Assembly (NCBI GenBank): GCA_029216955.1
Contig: JANAVB010029819.1
Span: forward strand, 40,067,753-40,131,752
Direction: 5' to 3'
Length of the DNA: 64,000 nucleotides
Source of the DNA: Iris pallida
Lineage: Eukaryota; Streptophyta; Magnoliopsida; Asparagales; Iridaceae
Shown: positions 46,266 through 59,093 of the stretch, in pieces
Numbering within the stretch: the stretch's first letter is position 1
Layout of the letters: the number at the start of each line of letters is the position of its first letter
Notes under the pieces: model-generated
Told to the model about the DNA's origin: nothing
Seen by the model: only the letters and a program-made list of their open reading frames with translations
The model's database searches: none
Program-made: the position numbers and the translations under genes

Positions 46266-48170
46266 GTATATGTATTTCAAATTCAACTTTGTACAAAATA
46301 TTGTTATGTATAAATTCACAAGTTATTTTATTATATAATTTTGTGACTTGTATATTTTACCACTTTAAAATATATTTATATAGATATTTAAATTTCTGTA
46401 TTTTATAAATCATGGCCAATTGATGTCCAAACCTAGCATGGATTTTTGGGTCCAAATGTGTCTAATACATTCAGAGTCTATACAAGTCATATTGGACTTG
46501 ATTCATGGCTTTGGGTCCCGTATCTGGACTTCGGTTCAATTTCTAATACGTGGACAAAATAGTAAATAATTAATTAATTATTGTCCAAAAATGGTAACTT
46601 GCTGTTTTTGAATTTTTATATATATATTTTATTTGCTGTAAAAATCTGGGAAAAATTATATTTAATTACTATGTTATTTTAGCTAATTTAATAAAAAATT
46701 TCTAGTATTTATAAATTAATTTTGGCATTTTATAAAAATAGGAAAACAGAACTCATTTTAAGGATACATATGTTTGCTGATTTTTAATAAATATCTATGA
46801 GGGTTTATAAATTCCAGAACAATTAGTATAAATTTCTATAACTAACAAGGATCATCTTGGTACTTTAATTTTGTAAAATTGAGCTTTTTATCTATCTCAA
46901 AAACTGTTGGAATAAAGTGTACAGTTTGATTTATTTATTGAATAGTTATGACTTACAATGTTTTGTGTTGATTTGAGTTATTGTAGTATTGGACCTCACC
47001 CTACACTAGTGTAAAGGCCCTAGAAAGTTAGTTTGGGTATTGTGTTATCCCATATTGGTCTCCTATGCTAAAGTCATCATTTGGCTAGGTGTCCAGTCAG
47101 AAAGTCATGTCGTACAACTAGTGTCTTAGTATTAAACTTAGTATGAAAACTAAGTTTATGTATTATTTCTACAGTGACGAGTCACCAGGTATCTATAGCA
47201 TTTCTATCACTACTTTGCTTTGCAAAAGGCAAGTACTTCTACAAACTTTACATACTGTTACAACAATAACTGTGATCCAACCATGTTAAATGCTGATCCT
47301 TGGGGTAGCAAGTTAAATCTTCACATGTTGTATTACTTTCAGTCTCTACCATGCTTAGGACAGTTTTTATATCTCTCATATGTTTAACAACGGGTTAAGG
47401 GGAAATTGTTAGTAGAGTACGTGATCATGCCCCCTTCTCCGTATGTATTTACCGTGCACGGTAATATTCTATATATAACTTTGCTGTAGGTTCTGATTTC
47501 GCGTTTGTGTATGGATATACACCGATGCCGTTGGTGCACGTATGTGCATTCCAGAAATTTTTTTTGATATGTACCGCTGTATATCCTATTTACCTATTGA
47601 CCGATCACGTACATGCTACGGTTTTAAACTTTAAAACAAACATATGTTGCCATTTCTAAAGAACCAATTAAACCATGATATGCCATGATTCCAGTTTATT
47701 ACACTTCTGTTCATTTCATGTTTCGTATATTTAGTTTGCTAGAATTAGTACTTGCTCCCGTCATGACAGGATAACGTTGTAGGTATACTTACTAAGGAGG
47801 AGTTGCTTTGTGATTCCTATTATGGAGTTGCTGCCGAGGATCAGACTTTATCTTACGAGAATGTACTTGCGGGAAAACTCGTCTAGTTTGTGTAGTTGCT
47901 CGAAATATTTGAGAGTAGTCATGTACTTGACTACGTATTTTGTAACTGGACCTGTATCCAGTTTTACATTTTGGACTTGTACTTGGAACTTACTTATATT
48001 CGAGATGACTTTTGTGTTTGGAATATTTTTGGCTCATTATTACATATATAACTGTTAGCACACTTTGGTCTTATCTTATTTGTCTTTAGAACAGCTTACT
48101 ACACTTTATCTCAAGCGTAGGCTGGACATGACTCGGCCCGGCCCAACAATTTGGGTAGCGGATCGTGACA

Positions 48171-48744
48171 TGGCTCAAACAATATTATGACACAAAAGGC
48201 CTAAGTCTTAAATTCAATACCATAGCCAATAGTCTTTCCATTCACACAACGACATTAGTTGTGCCTCCGATCACATATTAAAGGCCCTTTGCTAACCTTG
48301 TATTAGTGTATATATCTTGATTGTCTACAATCTTACCATCAAGAGACAACTTACATGTTTGTTCATACACTTAGGTGAGTTTCTTAGAGAGTCTAACTTA
48401 TCCAAACAAGAAGCATTTTGCTTCCTTGCGATGCTACGCTGCCATATGACATGGCCCAAAGCCGAGGACCAATCCCTTGGTGGTATCATACCACTATAGC
48501 ATAAGGTTCCAACCTCTTTGTAGTGTTTACTACTAATCTCTATCTTTCAGCATTAGGCTACATGTCTCTATTCGGTGCTATGTCATTGTCACATGGCCTA
48601 AATACGAGGTCCTACCTTATGTGGTATCACGCCACTATAGTATAGGCTACTTGCCTATTTTTGGTGCTGAGCTACCCGTGCTTCCCACAGCATGTCTGGC
48701 ATTCCAAATGCCTACTCATTATGGCAAAAAGCTATCCTCCCACA
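48171..48744 (-). repeat. 3' LTR of copia element H, segment 2
   Basis: Continues the H LTR after G and matches 6895-7470 (CATGGCTCAAACAAT, CTTAGGTGAGTTTCTTAGAGA, GAAGCATTTTGCTTCCTTGC). The LTR start on the minus strand is probably TGTGGGAGGATAGC (plus-strand end about 48744). The counterpart of this part is missing from the right-hand LTR. Confidence 0.68.
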
Positions 48745-51700
48745 GTACTTGCTCTATATCAAGACCAAACAGTAGACCATAGAGGCTCCGAGATCCAATT
48801 ATAATAATGTTCTCAAGGACTAACCTCTATACCTAATATTTTTCCTATCGGTGGTCCTTCTTTGAACTAAAAATTGGATGCCTAACAATTTCTCTTTAAA
48901 CTAATAGCATAAAACTTTATAGTATAATTACAAAAACATAATATCAGAAATTGATCAAGCCTATTTTCCTTGCTATGTCCTTGACCAACTGGCATTTGAG
49001 GCCTTTAGTGAACATACCCACCAGATTCTCCTAGCTCAAAACAATAACTAGTATAATTATGTCATCTTTGATGCACTCATTCAGTATTGTGTGACGAAGT
49101 TACATAATCATCTTTTTGCCATTGAAGAGATCATTTGATTCTACTACTGCATTCACATGGTTGTCGTAATAGATCCATATGATCAAAATCTACACAACAA
49201 CTAGAAGAAGATCATATATAAGATTTTGAAGCCATTCTGCTTCATCCGCTACAGCCACAAGAGCACAAACTCAAATTCCATTGACGAGTGAGAAAATAAG
49301 GTCGTCTTCTTCAACTTCCACGATATAGCAGATTCACCAATGGAAAAGATGTATCCTCATGTAGATCTTTCACTCTCTTCTTATTAGCATCAACTTGCAT
49401 CACTGAAGACTTCTGCTACTGTTTGAAAACTGCTATAGTGCAGCGCGTACTTCTAAGTGCCTTGAGATATCTTATAACTTTTTTTTATAGCCTTCCAGTA
49501 TTCTAAACCCGGATTGCTTGTGAACCGACTCAGCATCCCTACAAGAAAAGCTGTATCAGGTAGGGTAGCACTCATAGCAATAACCAAACTTTCGATGACA
49601 CTTGAGTACTCTAACTATCTAATAATTTCCCATATAATCAGCTTCGGCATCTTGTCGTACCTATATGGAGTATCGATCCCTAGAAGATCATAAAATCTAT
49701 AACCTATGAGCATCTTCTCTGCGTAGCGAGCTTCTGATAGATCAAGTCCAAATTTCGTCCAGATGATCGTTCTTCCAAGGATAACATCAACTTCTATCTT
49801 GTCCATCATACAGAACTTGGATAAAAAAAACTTCTTTGTGTTTGTGTTTCATTCTAGTTCCCTACCCAGGATTAGCATGTCGTCCACATAAAGACATACA
49901 ATCATACATCATCCATTAGCAAACTTAGTATACATACACTTAATTGTATCTCTAACCCTATACCCATTTAATCTTATGACCTTATCATTAAACTTTGCAT
50001 GCCAGATCCTGGGAGCCCTCTTCAGACCATTTAAAGACTTTACCATCTTATAGACTTTATCATCTTATAGACTTTACCATCTTTCTGATTGTTGTATGTA
50101 AATCTCTTCGGTCAAATTGCCATTTAGGAATATTGTTTTAACATCCATCCGACGAATCACCAGCTTGTGAATAGCACTGAGAGTAATTAACAACCTAATA
50201 GTTGTCATCCGTCTAACTGGAGCATAGGTGTTGAAGTAGTCAATTCCCTACTTCTGAGAAACCCCCTGGCTATTAGTCTAGCCTTAAACTTATCAACAGT
50301 TTTGTCTGCCCTTTATCTTATTCTTGAAGATCCATTTGCATCCTACTGATTTTGCTTCTTCATGAAGATTGACCAACGCCCAAGTGTTATTGGATGTTGT
50401 GGAGTCAAGTTCACAATTATAGCCTCCTTCAAAATACAACATCTGCGGTCTATATTGCCTTATCATAGGTAAGCAAATCAGCTTCTACTAGGTGATGAGA
50501 TCTTCTTCAAGTCCTTCGCCTCTTGACTCGCTTTAATAACGGCTCAGCAAGTTCTGGTTCAAACATTGCCTCTTCAATGATAACCTCCTCTCGGACCACA
50601 TCTTATTCGAAAGTACTAGCCTTCTCGATGCATGCAGTATTATCCGGAATGTTCGTAAGAACGATATTCTTGTTCCTGACAAACTTGTCTTCAAAGAATT
50701 CTGTATCATGAGATTTAATATATAATTTGATTCCATATTAAGGAACCTTCGAGAATTACTCTTTCTTACATAGCCCAAGAATATAGTCTTCGTAGTCCTT
50801 ATTCCTAGCTTTTGAATCTTGATATTCGAAAACATCACATAAGCCAAACACAACCACACTTAAACTTTGGGTCTAACCTTGAACTAGAGTTTATGTGGAG
50901 TAACGTCAAATGTGGCGAATGACACGTTATTAAGAATAAATGTAGTCGTAAGCGCAGCTCCCCGGATAGTTCGAAAGACCCACAATAAACAATATTGAGT
51001 TCATCATCACTGTCAACGTCTTATTCTACCTTTCTGCTACTTCATTTGGTTGAGAAGAATGCAAGCAGTTGTTTTATTGACAATTCCATATTTTGAAGAA
51101 CGATATGAATTCAAAAGAACCATTCTCTCTACTTTTGAGTCTTTTGAGTTGTTTTCATATTTGACGCTCAGCTTCAGCCTTGAAGTTCTTGAACTTCTTG
51201 AACATTTACCTTTTGATTTGAGAAGATAAACAAAAGCATAATTCTAGATGTCATTTACGAAAGTAATAAAATACTTTACCCTACCTTTGTAAAGAATTTT
51301 TCAAAGTCATAGATATCCGAGTGCACCAACTGTAGAAGATTTATGCTTCGATTAATCTTCAAAATAGTTTCCTTACAATCTTTGTCTGTGCACAAAGTTC
51401 ACACCTCCTTACTCCCTTATTTGGAGAAAAGTTCTAGACTAGCTATTTTGTTAGTTCTTTCACAATGCACATGATCTAGTCAATTATGCTACAACTCAAG
51501 AGGGTAGCCACAAGAAGAAACTACATTAACACTTTCAGATGGAGTTATAATTTAATGTTTAAACATCCCTTCGGTTCCTAAATCCTTTTCGAAGTATGCT
51601 TCTTTGTCTGACATCACCATCTGACCAGCATTAGTGTTTATCATTAAGCCTGAGTTGCACAACAAACTCCATGATATCAACTTCTTGGCTATCACCAGTA

Positions 51701-52562
51701 TGTGCTTTATGTTCTCCAAGGTAAGTAACTTCTCCAAAGTCAATTTCAGCACCATTGTTCCAATGCCTAGATCTTTAACTTGAGACTTGTTCGCTCTCAA
51801 GACCTTCTCATAGGTAGGTTGGTAGATAGTGAACAACTCCTTCTTAGAAAACATGTGGTTGAATGAACCCATATCCACCTGCCAGTCAGTGTCCATACCA
51901 AATGACTCAACTTGCACAATCATAGCTACCATATTAAGCTCACTTTACCCTATTGGCTTGGGCTTGGACCTGCATTCCTTCTTGAAATGGACCATCTTGT
52001 CATAGTTGAAGCATGCATGTCATTCTTGGACTTTGACTTGAAAGAAGTTAATTTCACGTTCAGATGGTTGAAGTCATTCTTTTGTTGTTGTATTAGATCT
52101 TCTGCTTCTTCTTGGGAGCTCCATACTATGCCAAATTTGCCTTAGAATACTATTTGGACAATGAATTTGAACCAACCCGGAGAAAGTTTGGTGATGATAG
52201 CACCCAATATAAACGCGTCCTCTTGCTTCATATCTTCTTCTTCCAGCTTTTGCTGCAACTTCATCAGTTCTTTGACTTGAGGCCACATGACCTTCTTATC
52301 CACGAAATATATCATGAAGAATTTTTCGGTGAGATAGTTTTTTGACATCTTCTTATCTGTTTTGTTGTGCTTCTCAAGAGGCTCATAATTTGTCAACATG
52401 TATCCAACACTGACAAGTTAAAGATGTAGAGGTATCTTTCTCTTCCAAATGTTGTAGTATTTCCCATCAAACTTCTTAACTTTGTGAAAACTTTTATCGA
52501 GAAGTCTTGCATGGTTCCCCATCTTTGTTGCATGATCTTGCATTAAGATTATTATTGTCGAT
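48745..52562 (-). pseudogene. Ty1/copia element H gag-pol, heavily decayed
   Basis: Minus-strand copia remnants in many frames. Gag is at 52142-52560 (KFDGKYYNIWKRKI; then a helix-rich stretch MLTNYEPLEKHNKTDKK). Protease and GAG-pre-integrase are at 51552-51932 (DTDWQVDMGSFNHMFSKKE, with M-G-S in place of D-S-G). The integrase C-terminal part is at 50533-50859 (KIQKLGIRTTKTIFLGYV). Reverse transcriptase has IDYFNTYAPVRRMTTIRLL and RRMDVKTIFLNGNLTEEIYI at about 50085-50250, and catalytic YVDD at 49879-49890. RNase H is only vaguely visible near 49440-49800. Stops and frameshifts throughout; clearly the oldest pol here. Confidence 0.75.
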
Positions 52563-53733
52563 GTCATAAAGATGGACTTGCCACTTGTAAAAAATTAAAG
52601 ATCGTAAGTTGATTACTGCCCTTATTGGTATTATGTAATCATATTATATACAAAAAATGGAAACTGATAACTTGCAACAAATAAACATATTAAAAATGAA
52701 AGTTCTTCTTTCTGCAATCACAGTTGCAACAGCAAGATACAACAAGTACAATAGAAGAAGATGAAAGAAAGAATAAAGATTTCCTTGCTATGGTGATGAT
52801 GATCACCATTGCTCAAAGAAAGATTCACCTATGTCGACGATCTGCTCCCAGGAACTAGTAAGTTCATTGATTGAACTTCTGGAATCCTCCTGTCACCTCA
52901 TGTATTGGATCATGAATGGATGAATCAGAAGAACTAAAAAATATTGTTTTGTAGGTGGGTGGCTACTGCAGTAAATTATGAAGCTACCAGGATATCTCTT
53001 TCTCTCATATTGTTTTCTAAAGAGAGCGACGAAGTGACTATATATATAGGGATTGATGAAAATGCAAAATCCTAATCTAGCCACCGTCGATAATCCCCAA
53101 AGATTAGGACTAGTTTAAAACCATATCCTAAAAGATAAGGAGCGGATGAAACTAATTCTCCACTAAATCTACCCAATCAGCACAATCCTGGCAAAATCAG
53201 TACAGCCGCAAAAATATCGTAGTAGACACAACCATGCAAATCATGCACCCGTACAATAGAGCAAATCTGCTTAACCGTGCCACCACACAAATCTGTGCCA
53301 ATACGCGCAACTGCGCAAATCTGCCCACCTATGCCCAACCGTGCAAATGCGCAACTACAGCAACCGCGAACAACTACGCCGCAACTCGTACGAAAAAGGG
53401 CGCACGAGAAAAATTTTTCGTCCAATGCATACATGCAAAATTTAAAATACGCAATCAAAGAGCAACTTTGTGCCCTTCGCCCGAGCTCGAGTCCGAATCT
53501 CTAATAATGGGGCTTAGCTCCTAGGGGAATTTTCGAAGGAGAGTGAAAAAACATAAATGTTTCTATAAGAATTTTAAACATTAGCCTCTCTAGGAAAACA
53601 CCCACCACGGTAAGCACATGGGACACTGCACCTCATATGAATATGTCAATACAAAGCATTATTATATATCGAGATACACACTTGGAGATTTTTATAATGT
53701 GGTACTATTTTTCAGTGGCCAAGAAAAAACCCG
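52563..53733 (-). repeat. 5' LTR of copia element H, truncated
   Basis: Partner of 43652-44770. It contains a TATA-like GACTATATATATAGGG near 53034. Similarity stops at AAGAAAAAACCC (about 53733), so roughly the first third of the LTR in the minus orientation is missing. Confidence 0.7.
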
Positions 53734-54168
53734 AAACATCTCTCACCTAGTAATGGTTTTCCACCATATGACTATGACGATCTCGGTATGACCGTGTAAA
53801 TGGCACTCCGTACCGGTACATGGATCTATTTTAGAAACAGTAGAGTCTCCTGGAATGCTAGAAGAGCTTAGACAAGAAAATATCCTTAGCCTCTAACATA
53901 AAGGGAAAAAAATATTCTATAAGCACAAGAAATTCATGTTTCATCCTAAGTCAGTCACATCACCAATTTGGACTGTTCAAATTAAGCCCTTATAATCAAT
54001 TGGTCACAAGTGAAACATATCAGGTCTTTCAAACTTGAGAAGCTGAGCCCGATTTGAAATTCAGATCAAAATTTTGAATGGTTGCTCTAGAGAAACAACC
54101 CAAATGTCTGACTGAATATCCGAATGTTTCAAACTAGCTCTTTTAACCCTCGACAACGACTGTATCCC
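53734..54168. other. No recognised feature
   Basis: Intergenic sequence between the truncated H LTR and element J. Nothing recognisable on either strand. Confidence 0.5.
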
Positions 54169-54974
54169 TGTTGGAGTGGGTGGGGTTCCCAACCTATGTG
54201 GAGAAGACCCCGGAGTGCGACGAGCGCCGTTCGTATGTCGAAGAAGCTCGGGAAGTAGGCGACGCGGAGTTGCTACTGCTGCTGCTGCTCCTAAGGGAGG
54301 TTCTGGCCTGGGCCTGCCGAGTTCGGCCCGAACTCGGTCCCAAGCCAAGTTCTGGCAGAACTCAGTCTGGCCATTCTAGAATTGTGGTGCTAGGTTCTGT
54401 TTGCTCGACACAGAGTTCTGGCCGAACTCTGTGTCGTCGGGGCTGATGCGGGAATTTGGATGAGTTTTCATCATTGGATCTAATCCAACGGTCCAGGTTG
54501 GCTTCGAGATTAGGGAGTTAAGTTAGGATTTCCAAACCCTAATTCATAACGCAAGGTAACACAAGAAAAGAGAGAGAAGGAGGCAAGAGTGCCATTGCAA
54601 CTTCGGAGAAGAAGACGGAGGATTGAAGGTCGCTATTCGAAGGAGATCGTGTTCGGGTAATCTCTACTCGTCGTTCTCGCTCTTCGTAGCCTTGTAATCA
54701 TTGTTCTTATTTCTGAGTGTTGTGGGGATCCGATTTGGATCGGGAGGAGTTTGTAGAGGGTGTAATTTCTTCTATTCCATTAGTGGAGGCTTCTCAGGGT
54801 TGGACTCCGATCGTCCCGTGGTTTTTTCCCGTAAGGGTTTTCCACGTCAAAAATTCTCTGTGTCTGCGTGGATCATTTTTGTGTGATTGTTTTTGGGTTC
54901 GTGCGTTGTATTGCTCGGTCCTCTCGCAGGTACTCTCCGGTTTGGGGAAAGGTTTCCGCGCTTCTTTCCTATCA
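54169..54974 (+). repeat. 5' LTR of element J
   Basis: TGTTGGAGTGGG to TTTCCTATCA, 806 bases. It carries palindromes at 54316-54436, listed separately. Confidence 0.95.
54316..54436. repeat. Three palindromes in LTR J
   Basis: Three inverted repeats built on GAGTTC/GAACTC lie side by side. The third, 54406-54436, has perfect 13-base arms (CGACACAGAGTTC and complement) around TGGCC. The first two are cleaner in the 3' LTR: CCGAGTTCGG-C-CCGAACTCGG at 59242-59262 and CCGAGTTC-TGGCC-GAACTCGG at 59270-59290, with the third at 59331-59361. Confidence 0.9.
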
Positions 54975-54977
54975 GAG

Positions 54978-54989
54978 TGGTATCAGAGC
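54978..54989 (+). other. Primer binding site of element J
   Basis: TGGTATCAGAGC, complementary to the 3' end of plant initiator tRNA-Met, three bases after the 5' LTR. This is the usual priming site for minus-strand DNA synthesis in plant copia elements. Confidence 0.95.
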
Positions 54990-55046
54990 CAGGTTCTGGA
55001 ATTCAGAAGGAGTGTCAGTAGTTGACAGAGAAACCAGAGAGGAGAG

Positions 55047-58000
55047 ATGGATGCAAAGCCGGTGCGCATGGTGAATCTTAATGGCACAAACTATCATTAT
55101 TGGCAGAGCAAGATGAAGGGTTTGCTGTTTGTCAAGAAGCTGCATCTACCCGTGTTTGCATCCGAGAAGCCCAGTGATAAATCCGAGGAGGACTGGACAT
55201 TCGAGCATATACAGGTGTGTGGGTACATACGGCAGTTTGTTGATGAGAACGTGTACAACCACGTTGCCAATATTGAGCACGCGAAGACATTGTGGGATAA
55301 GCTGGAATCCTTGTATGCGAAGAAGACTGGGGTAAATAAGTTGTTCCTGATCCGAACGATGATGGGTCTGCGATACAAGGATGGGGCATCTATTTCGGAT
55401 CACTTGAGTGAGTTCTAGGGCGTGGTTGACCATCTATCTTCTATGGGAGTTAAGTTCGACGACGAAGTTCAGGGACTATGGCTGCTGTGTACTTTGCCAG
55501 ACTCGTGGAAGACCGTACGAGTATCTATGATCGCTTCTGCTCCAGAGCGCGTGGTCAGTCTGGAGTTTGCCAAGAGCGGGGTGTTGAATGAAGAGATACG
55601 GAGACGTTCTCAGGGCACTTCATCCACATCCCACCACTCAGAGGCACTTGTTTCAGAGAGCCGCGGAAGGAGAAAAAGCAGGGGTCCAGGTGGTGGCAGA
55701 GACAAGAGCAGGGGGAAGTCCAAGGGTCGGTACGAGGACTCGGAGTGTTACCATTGCGGTAAGAAGGGCCATATCAAGCGAAATTGTTTCGCTTGGAAGA
55801 GAGAGAAGAATGGCGACAAGGGAAAGCAAGAAGAGAACACTACAGCAACGGCCTCGATGCATGGAGGCGATGTGATCATCGTAGGTAATGAGGTCATTAC
55901 TAACCTCGCTTGCGATGACAATTCTAGGCTGGTGGACTCGGGGGCTTCAGCACATGTATCTCACAACAGGGCACTATTTGCCACTTACACAACAGGCGAC
56001 TGTGGAGTGTTGAAGATGGGCAACGGAGATGTGTCGAAGGCGGTTGCCGTTGGAGATGTGCATTTGAGAACGAAGATGGGTGCGGTTCTTGTTCTCAAGG
56101 ATGTTCGTCATGTCCCTGATATTTGTTTCAACCTGGTGTCGGTTGGAAGGTTGGATGACGAGGGATTCTTCAGTCTCTTCGGGAACAGTCAGTAGAAGCT
56201 TTCCAGGGGTTCGATGGTGATTGCCAGAGGAAGCAAGAAGTCCGGTCTCTACTATATGGAGGGGTGCGCAGAGGGGGCACAGGAGGTGAACGCAGTCAGT
56301 GATGCGTCTACCGAGTTGTGGCACAGGCGGCTCGGCCATATCAGCGAGAAGGGGATGAGCTACTTGGTGAACAGGAAGGTGATTCCAGGGCTCAAGTCTA
56401 TAAAGTTGGAGAAGTGCACGCACTGCTTAGCTGGGAAGCAAAATAGGGTGTCTTTCCAAAGTCACCCAAGTTCGAGGAAGCCGGCGTTGCTCGAGTTGAT
56501 TCACTCGGATGTCTGCGGTCCTATGAAGGTAAAATCTCTTGGTGGTGCTTCTTACTTTATAACCTTTATTGATGACTGTTCCAGGAAAGTTTGGGTCTAT
56601 GCCTTAAAGACCAAGGATCAGGTGCTGCCTACTTTCAAGGAGTTTCAGGCCTCTGTTGAAAGGAAGACGTGCAAGAAGTTGTTGTGTGTTCGGTCCGACA
56701 ATGGCGGTGAATACATCGGTCCCTTTGATGCGTATTGCAGAGAGCAAGGGATACGACACCAGAAGACTCCGCCCAAGACACCTCAGCTCAATGGTGTAGC
56801 GGAGCGCATAAACAGACACTGATGGAGAGGGTGCGGTGTTTGCTGTCAGAAGCAAACTTGCCGGACAGTTATTGGGGTGAGGCTCTTCTCACAGTTGCTT
56901 ATGTTATTAATTTGTCTCCTAGTGCTCCTTTGCAGGGTAATGTGCCTGATAAAGTATGGTACGGCAAAGAGCCGTCATACAATCACCTGCGGGCATTTGG
57001 TTGTAAGGCCTTCGTGCATGTACCGAAGGACGAGAGGACCAAACTTGAGCCGAAGACGAGGCGATGCATCTTTGTCGGCTACTGTCGGGATGAGTTTGGC
57101 TATATACTCTACGACCCAGTGGAAGGAAAGCTCTACAGAAGTAGGGACGTGGTATTCGTCGAGGATCAGACCATGACCAACACTCAGGATTTCGAGATGC
57201 CTTCTGAGGCTGAGGAATTGCCTGAGTTAGAGTCATTTCGCTTCGAGCAGTTTCCAGAGGACATCGCAGAGGATCCAGTTATGAGGGAGCCAGTACATGG
57301 AGTTGCTCCCAACCTTGATCATCAGCCTGCTGATGGTGGTCAGGGTGTCCCTCAGGAGGATGAGCATGCCAGGAAGGCAGTTCCTGAAGGGAAGGAGGCT
57401 GTCGGTATACAGCCAGCACCAGTGGTTCCTTTGAGGAGGAGTGACAGAGATCGTCGACCATCTACGAGATACTCACCGGCTGAGTATGTGCTATTGACTG
57501 ACGGGGGAGAGCCCGAAAGTTTTGCAGAGGCTATGGAAGACGAACACAGGCAGGAGTGGATGGAGGCTATGCAAGAGGAGATGATTTCCTTGTACACCAA
57601 TTCCACTTATGATCTGGTGCGGTTGCCAAAGGGCAAGAAGGCTTTGAAGAATCGATGGGTGTTTAGAGTGAAGCAGACGGATGATGCTACTCGCCCTCGA
57701 TACAAAGCGAGGCTGGTAGTCAAAGGCTACGGTCAGCGGAAAGGCATGGATTATGATAAGATCTTTTCGCCTGTCGTCAAGCATTCGTCTATTCGGGTGG
57801 TGCTAGCATTAGCAGCCAGTCTCGACTTGGAGGTCGAGCAGATTGATGTGAAGACGGCATTCCTCCACGATGATCTTGAGGAGGAGTTGTACATGGAGCA
57901 GCCAAAGTGATTCTGTGAGAAGGGCAAGTCACATTTGGTCTGCCGGTTGAGGAAGAGCTTGTATGGTCTGAAGCAGGCTTCGAGGCAGTGGTACAGAAAG

Positions 58001-59076
58001 TTTGAGTCGTTTATAGGGGAGCATGGTTATGCACGGACGACGTCGGACCATTGTGCATTTGTGAGATATTTTATCGATGATGATTTCATCATTTTGTTGC
58101 TCTATGTTGATGATATGCTATTAGTGGGTCGGAATGCCACTAGGATAGCGGAGCTGAAGCGCCAACTGGGCGCGGCCTTCTCTATGAAGGATTTGGGCGC
58201 AGCGAAGACTATTCTTGGGATGGAGATCAGCCAAGAGAGAGAGAGTCCAAGCTGCTATACTTGTCCCAAACGAAGTACATTCACCGGGTACTTCAGCGTT
58301 TCGGGATGGACGGGTCGAAGAAAGTGAGTTCCCCTCTTGCGGCTCACTTTAAGCTCACTGAGGAGCAGTGTCCATCTACCGAGGACGAAAAGGAAGATAT
58401 AGAGCGGGTTTCATATGTCTCAGCTGTGGGAAGCCTGATGTATGCTATGGTGTGTACGAGGCCAGATATTGCTCATGCAGTTGGTACGGTTAGCAGGTAT
58501 CTTTCAAATCCTGGAAGGGTACATTAGAGTGCGGTCAAGTGGATTCTACGATATCTTCAGGGCACTGCTGGTTGGAGACTTTCCTTTGGTGGTGATGAGC
58601 CAAAGCTGGTTGGGTATACCGACGCTGATATGGCTGGAGATGTAGACACGAGGCGATCGACTTCAGGCTACGTGATGATGTTTGCGGGAGGAGCGGTGTC
58701 GTGGCAGTCGCGGTTGCAGAAGTGCGTTGCCTTGTCGACGACAGAGGCAGAGTACATTGCAGCGACGGAGACTTGTAAGGAGGTGTTGTGGATGAAGAAG
58801 CTGTTACAGGAAATGGGACTGAAGCAAGAGCAGTATACTTTGCTTTGCGACAGTCAGAGCGCTATCCACCTTGTGAAGAATCAGACGTTTCATAGCCGGT
58901 CCAAGCACATCGAGACCCGGTATCATTGGATACGGGATGTGGTTGAGAAGAAGGACGCGGAGCTTGAGAAGGTTCATACAGATGACAACGGAGCTGATAT
59001 GTTCACGAAGATTCTACCAAGGGGGAAGTTTGAGTACTGCAGGCAGATCGTCGGGATGACGATATCCTCCCCATAG
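55047..59076 (+). pseudogene. Element J gag-pol polyprotein, several stops and two frameshifts
   Basis: ATG at 55047 (MDAKPVRMVNLNGTNYHYWQ). Gag has a CCHC knuckle CYHCGKKGHIKRNC near 55746-55790. Protease is LVDSGASAHVSH near 55930. GAG-pre-integrase is LWHRRLGHISEKGMSYL near 56320. The integrase core has HSDVCGPM, SDNGGEY and LNGVAERI (56500-56815). Reverse transcriptase has YKARLVVKGYGQRKGMDYD, SLYGLKQASRQWY and catalytic YVDD (58103-58114). RNase H has YTDADMAGD, LSTTEAEYIA and SKHIETRYHWI, ending ISSP at 59076. In-frame stops are at about 55417 (from CAG), 56193 (from TGG), 57908 (TGA) and 58525 (from TGG). Frame shifts lie near 56815 and 58245. Catalytic residues are otherwise kept, so the decay is recent. 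Confidence 0.93.
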
Positions 59077-59093
59077 TTGTGAAGAGGGAGATT

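Larger units (their letters stand above)
44893..48170 (+). repeat. Solo LTR G (Ty3/gypsy)
   Basis: 3278 bases, TGTAAGCCCC to GGATCGTGACA, with a perfect 5-bp TSD TGGCT (44888-44892 and 48171-48175). The end block AGCGTAGGCTGGAC resembles those of LTRs E and D. The third H-type copy at 6895 (CTACATGGCTCAAAC) shows the uninterrupted target. No internal coding region, hence a solo LTR left by LTR-LTR recombination. Small frames inside are not genes. Confidence 0.92.

Noticed and set aside
45958..46313. Ile/Tyr-rich ORFs resembling membrane proteins
   Set aside because: Produced by a TA-rich microsatellite.
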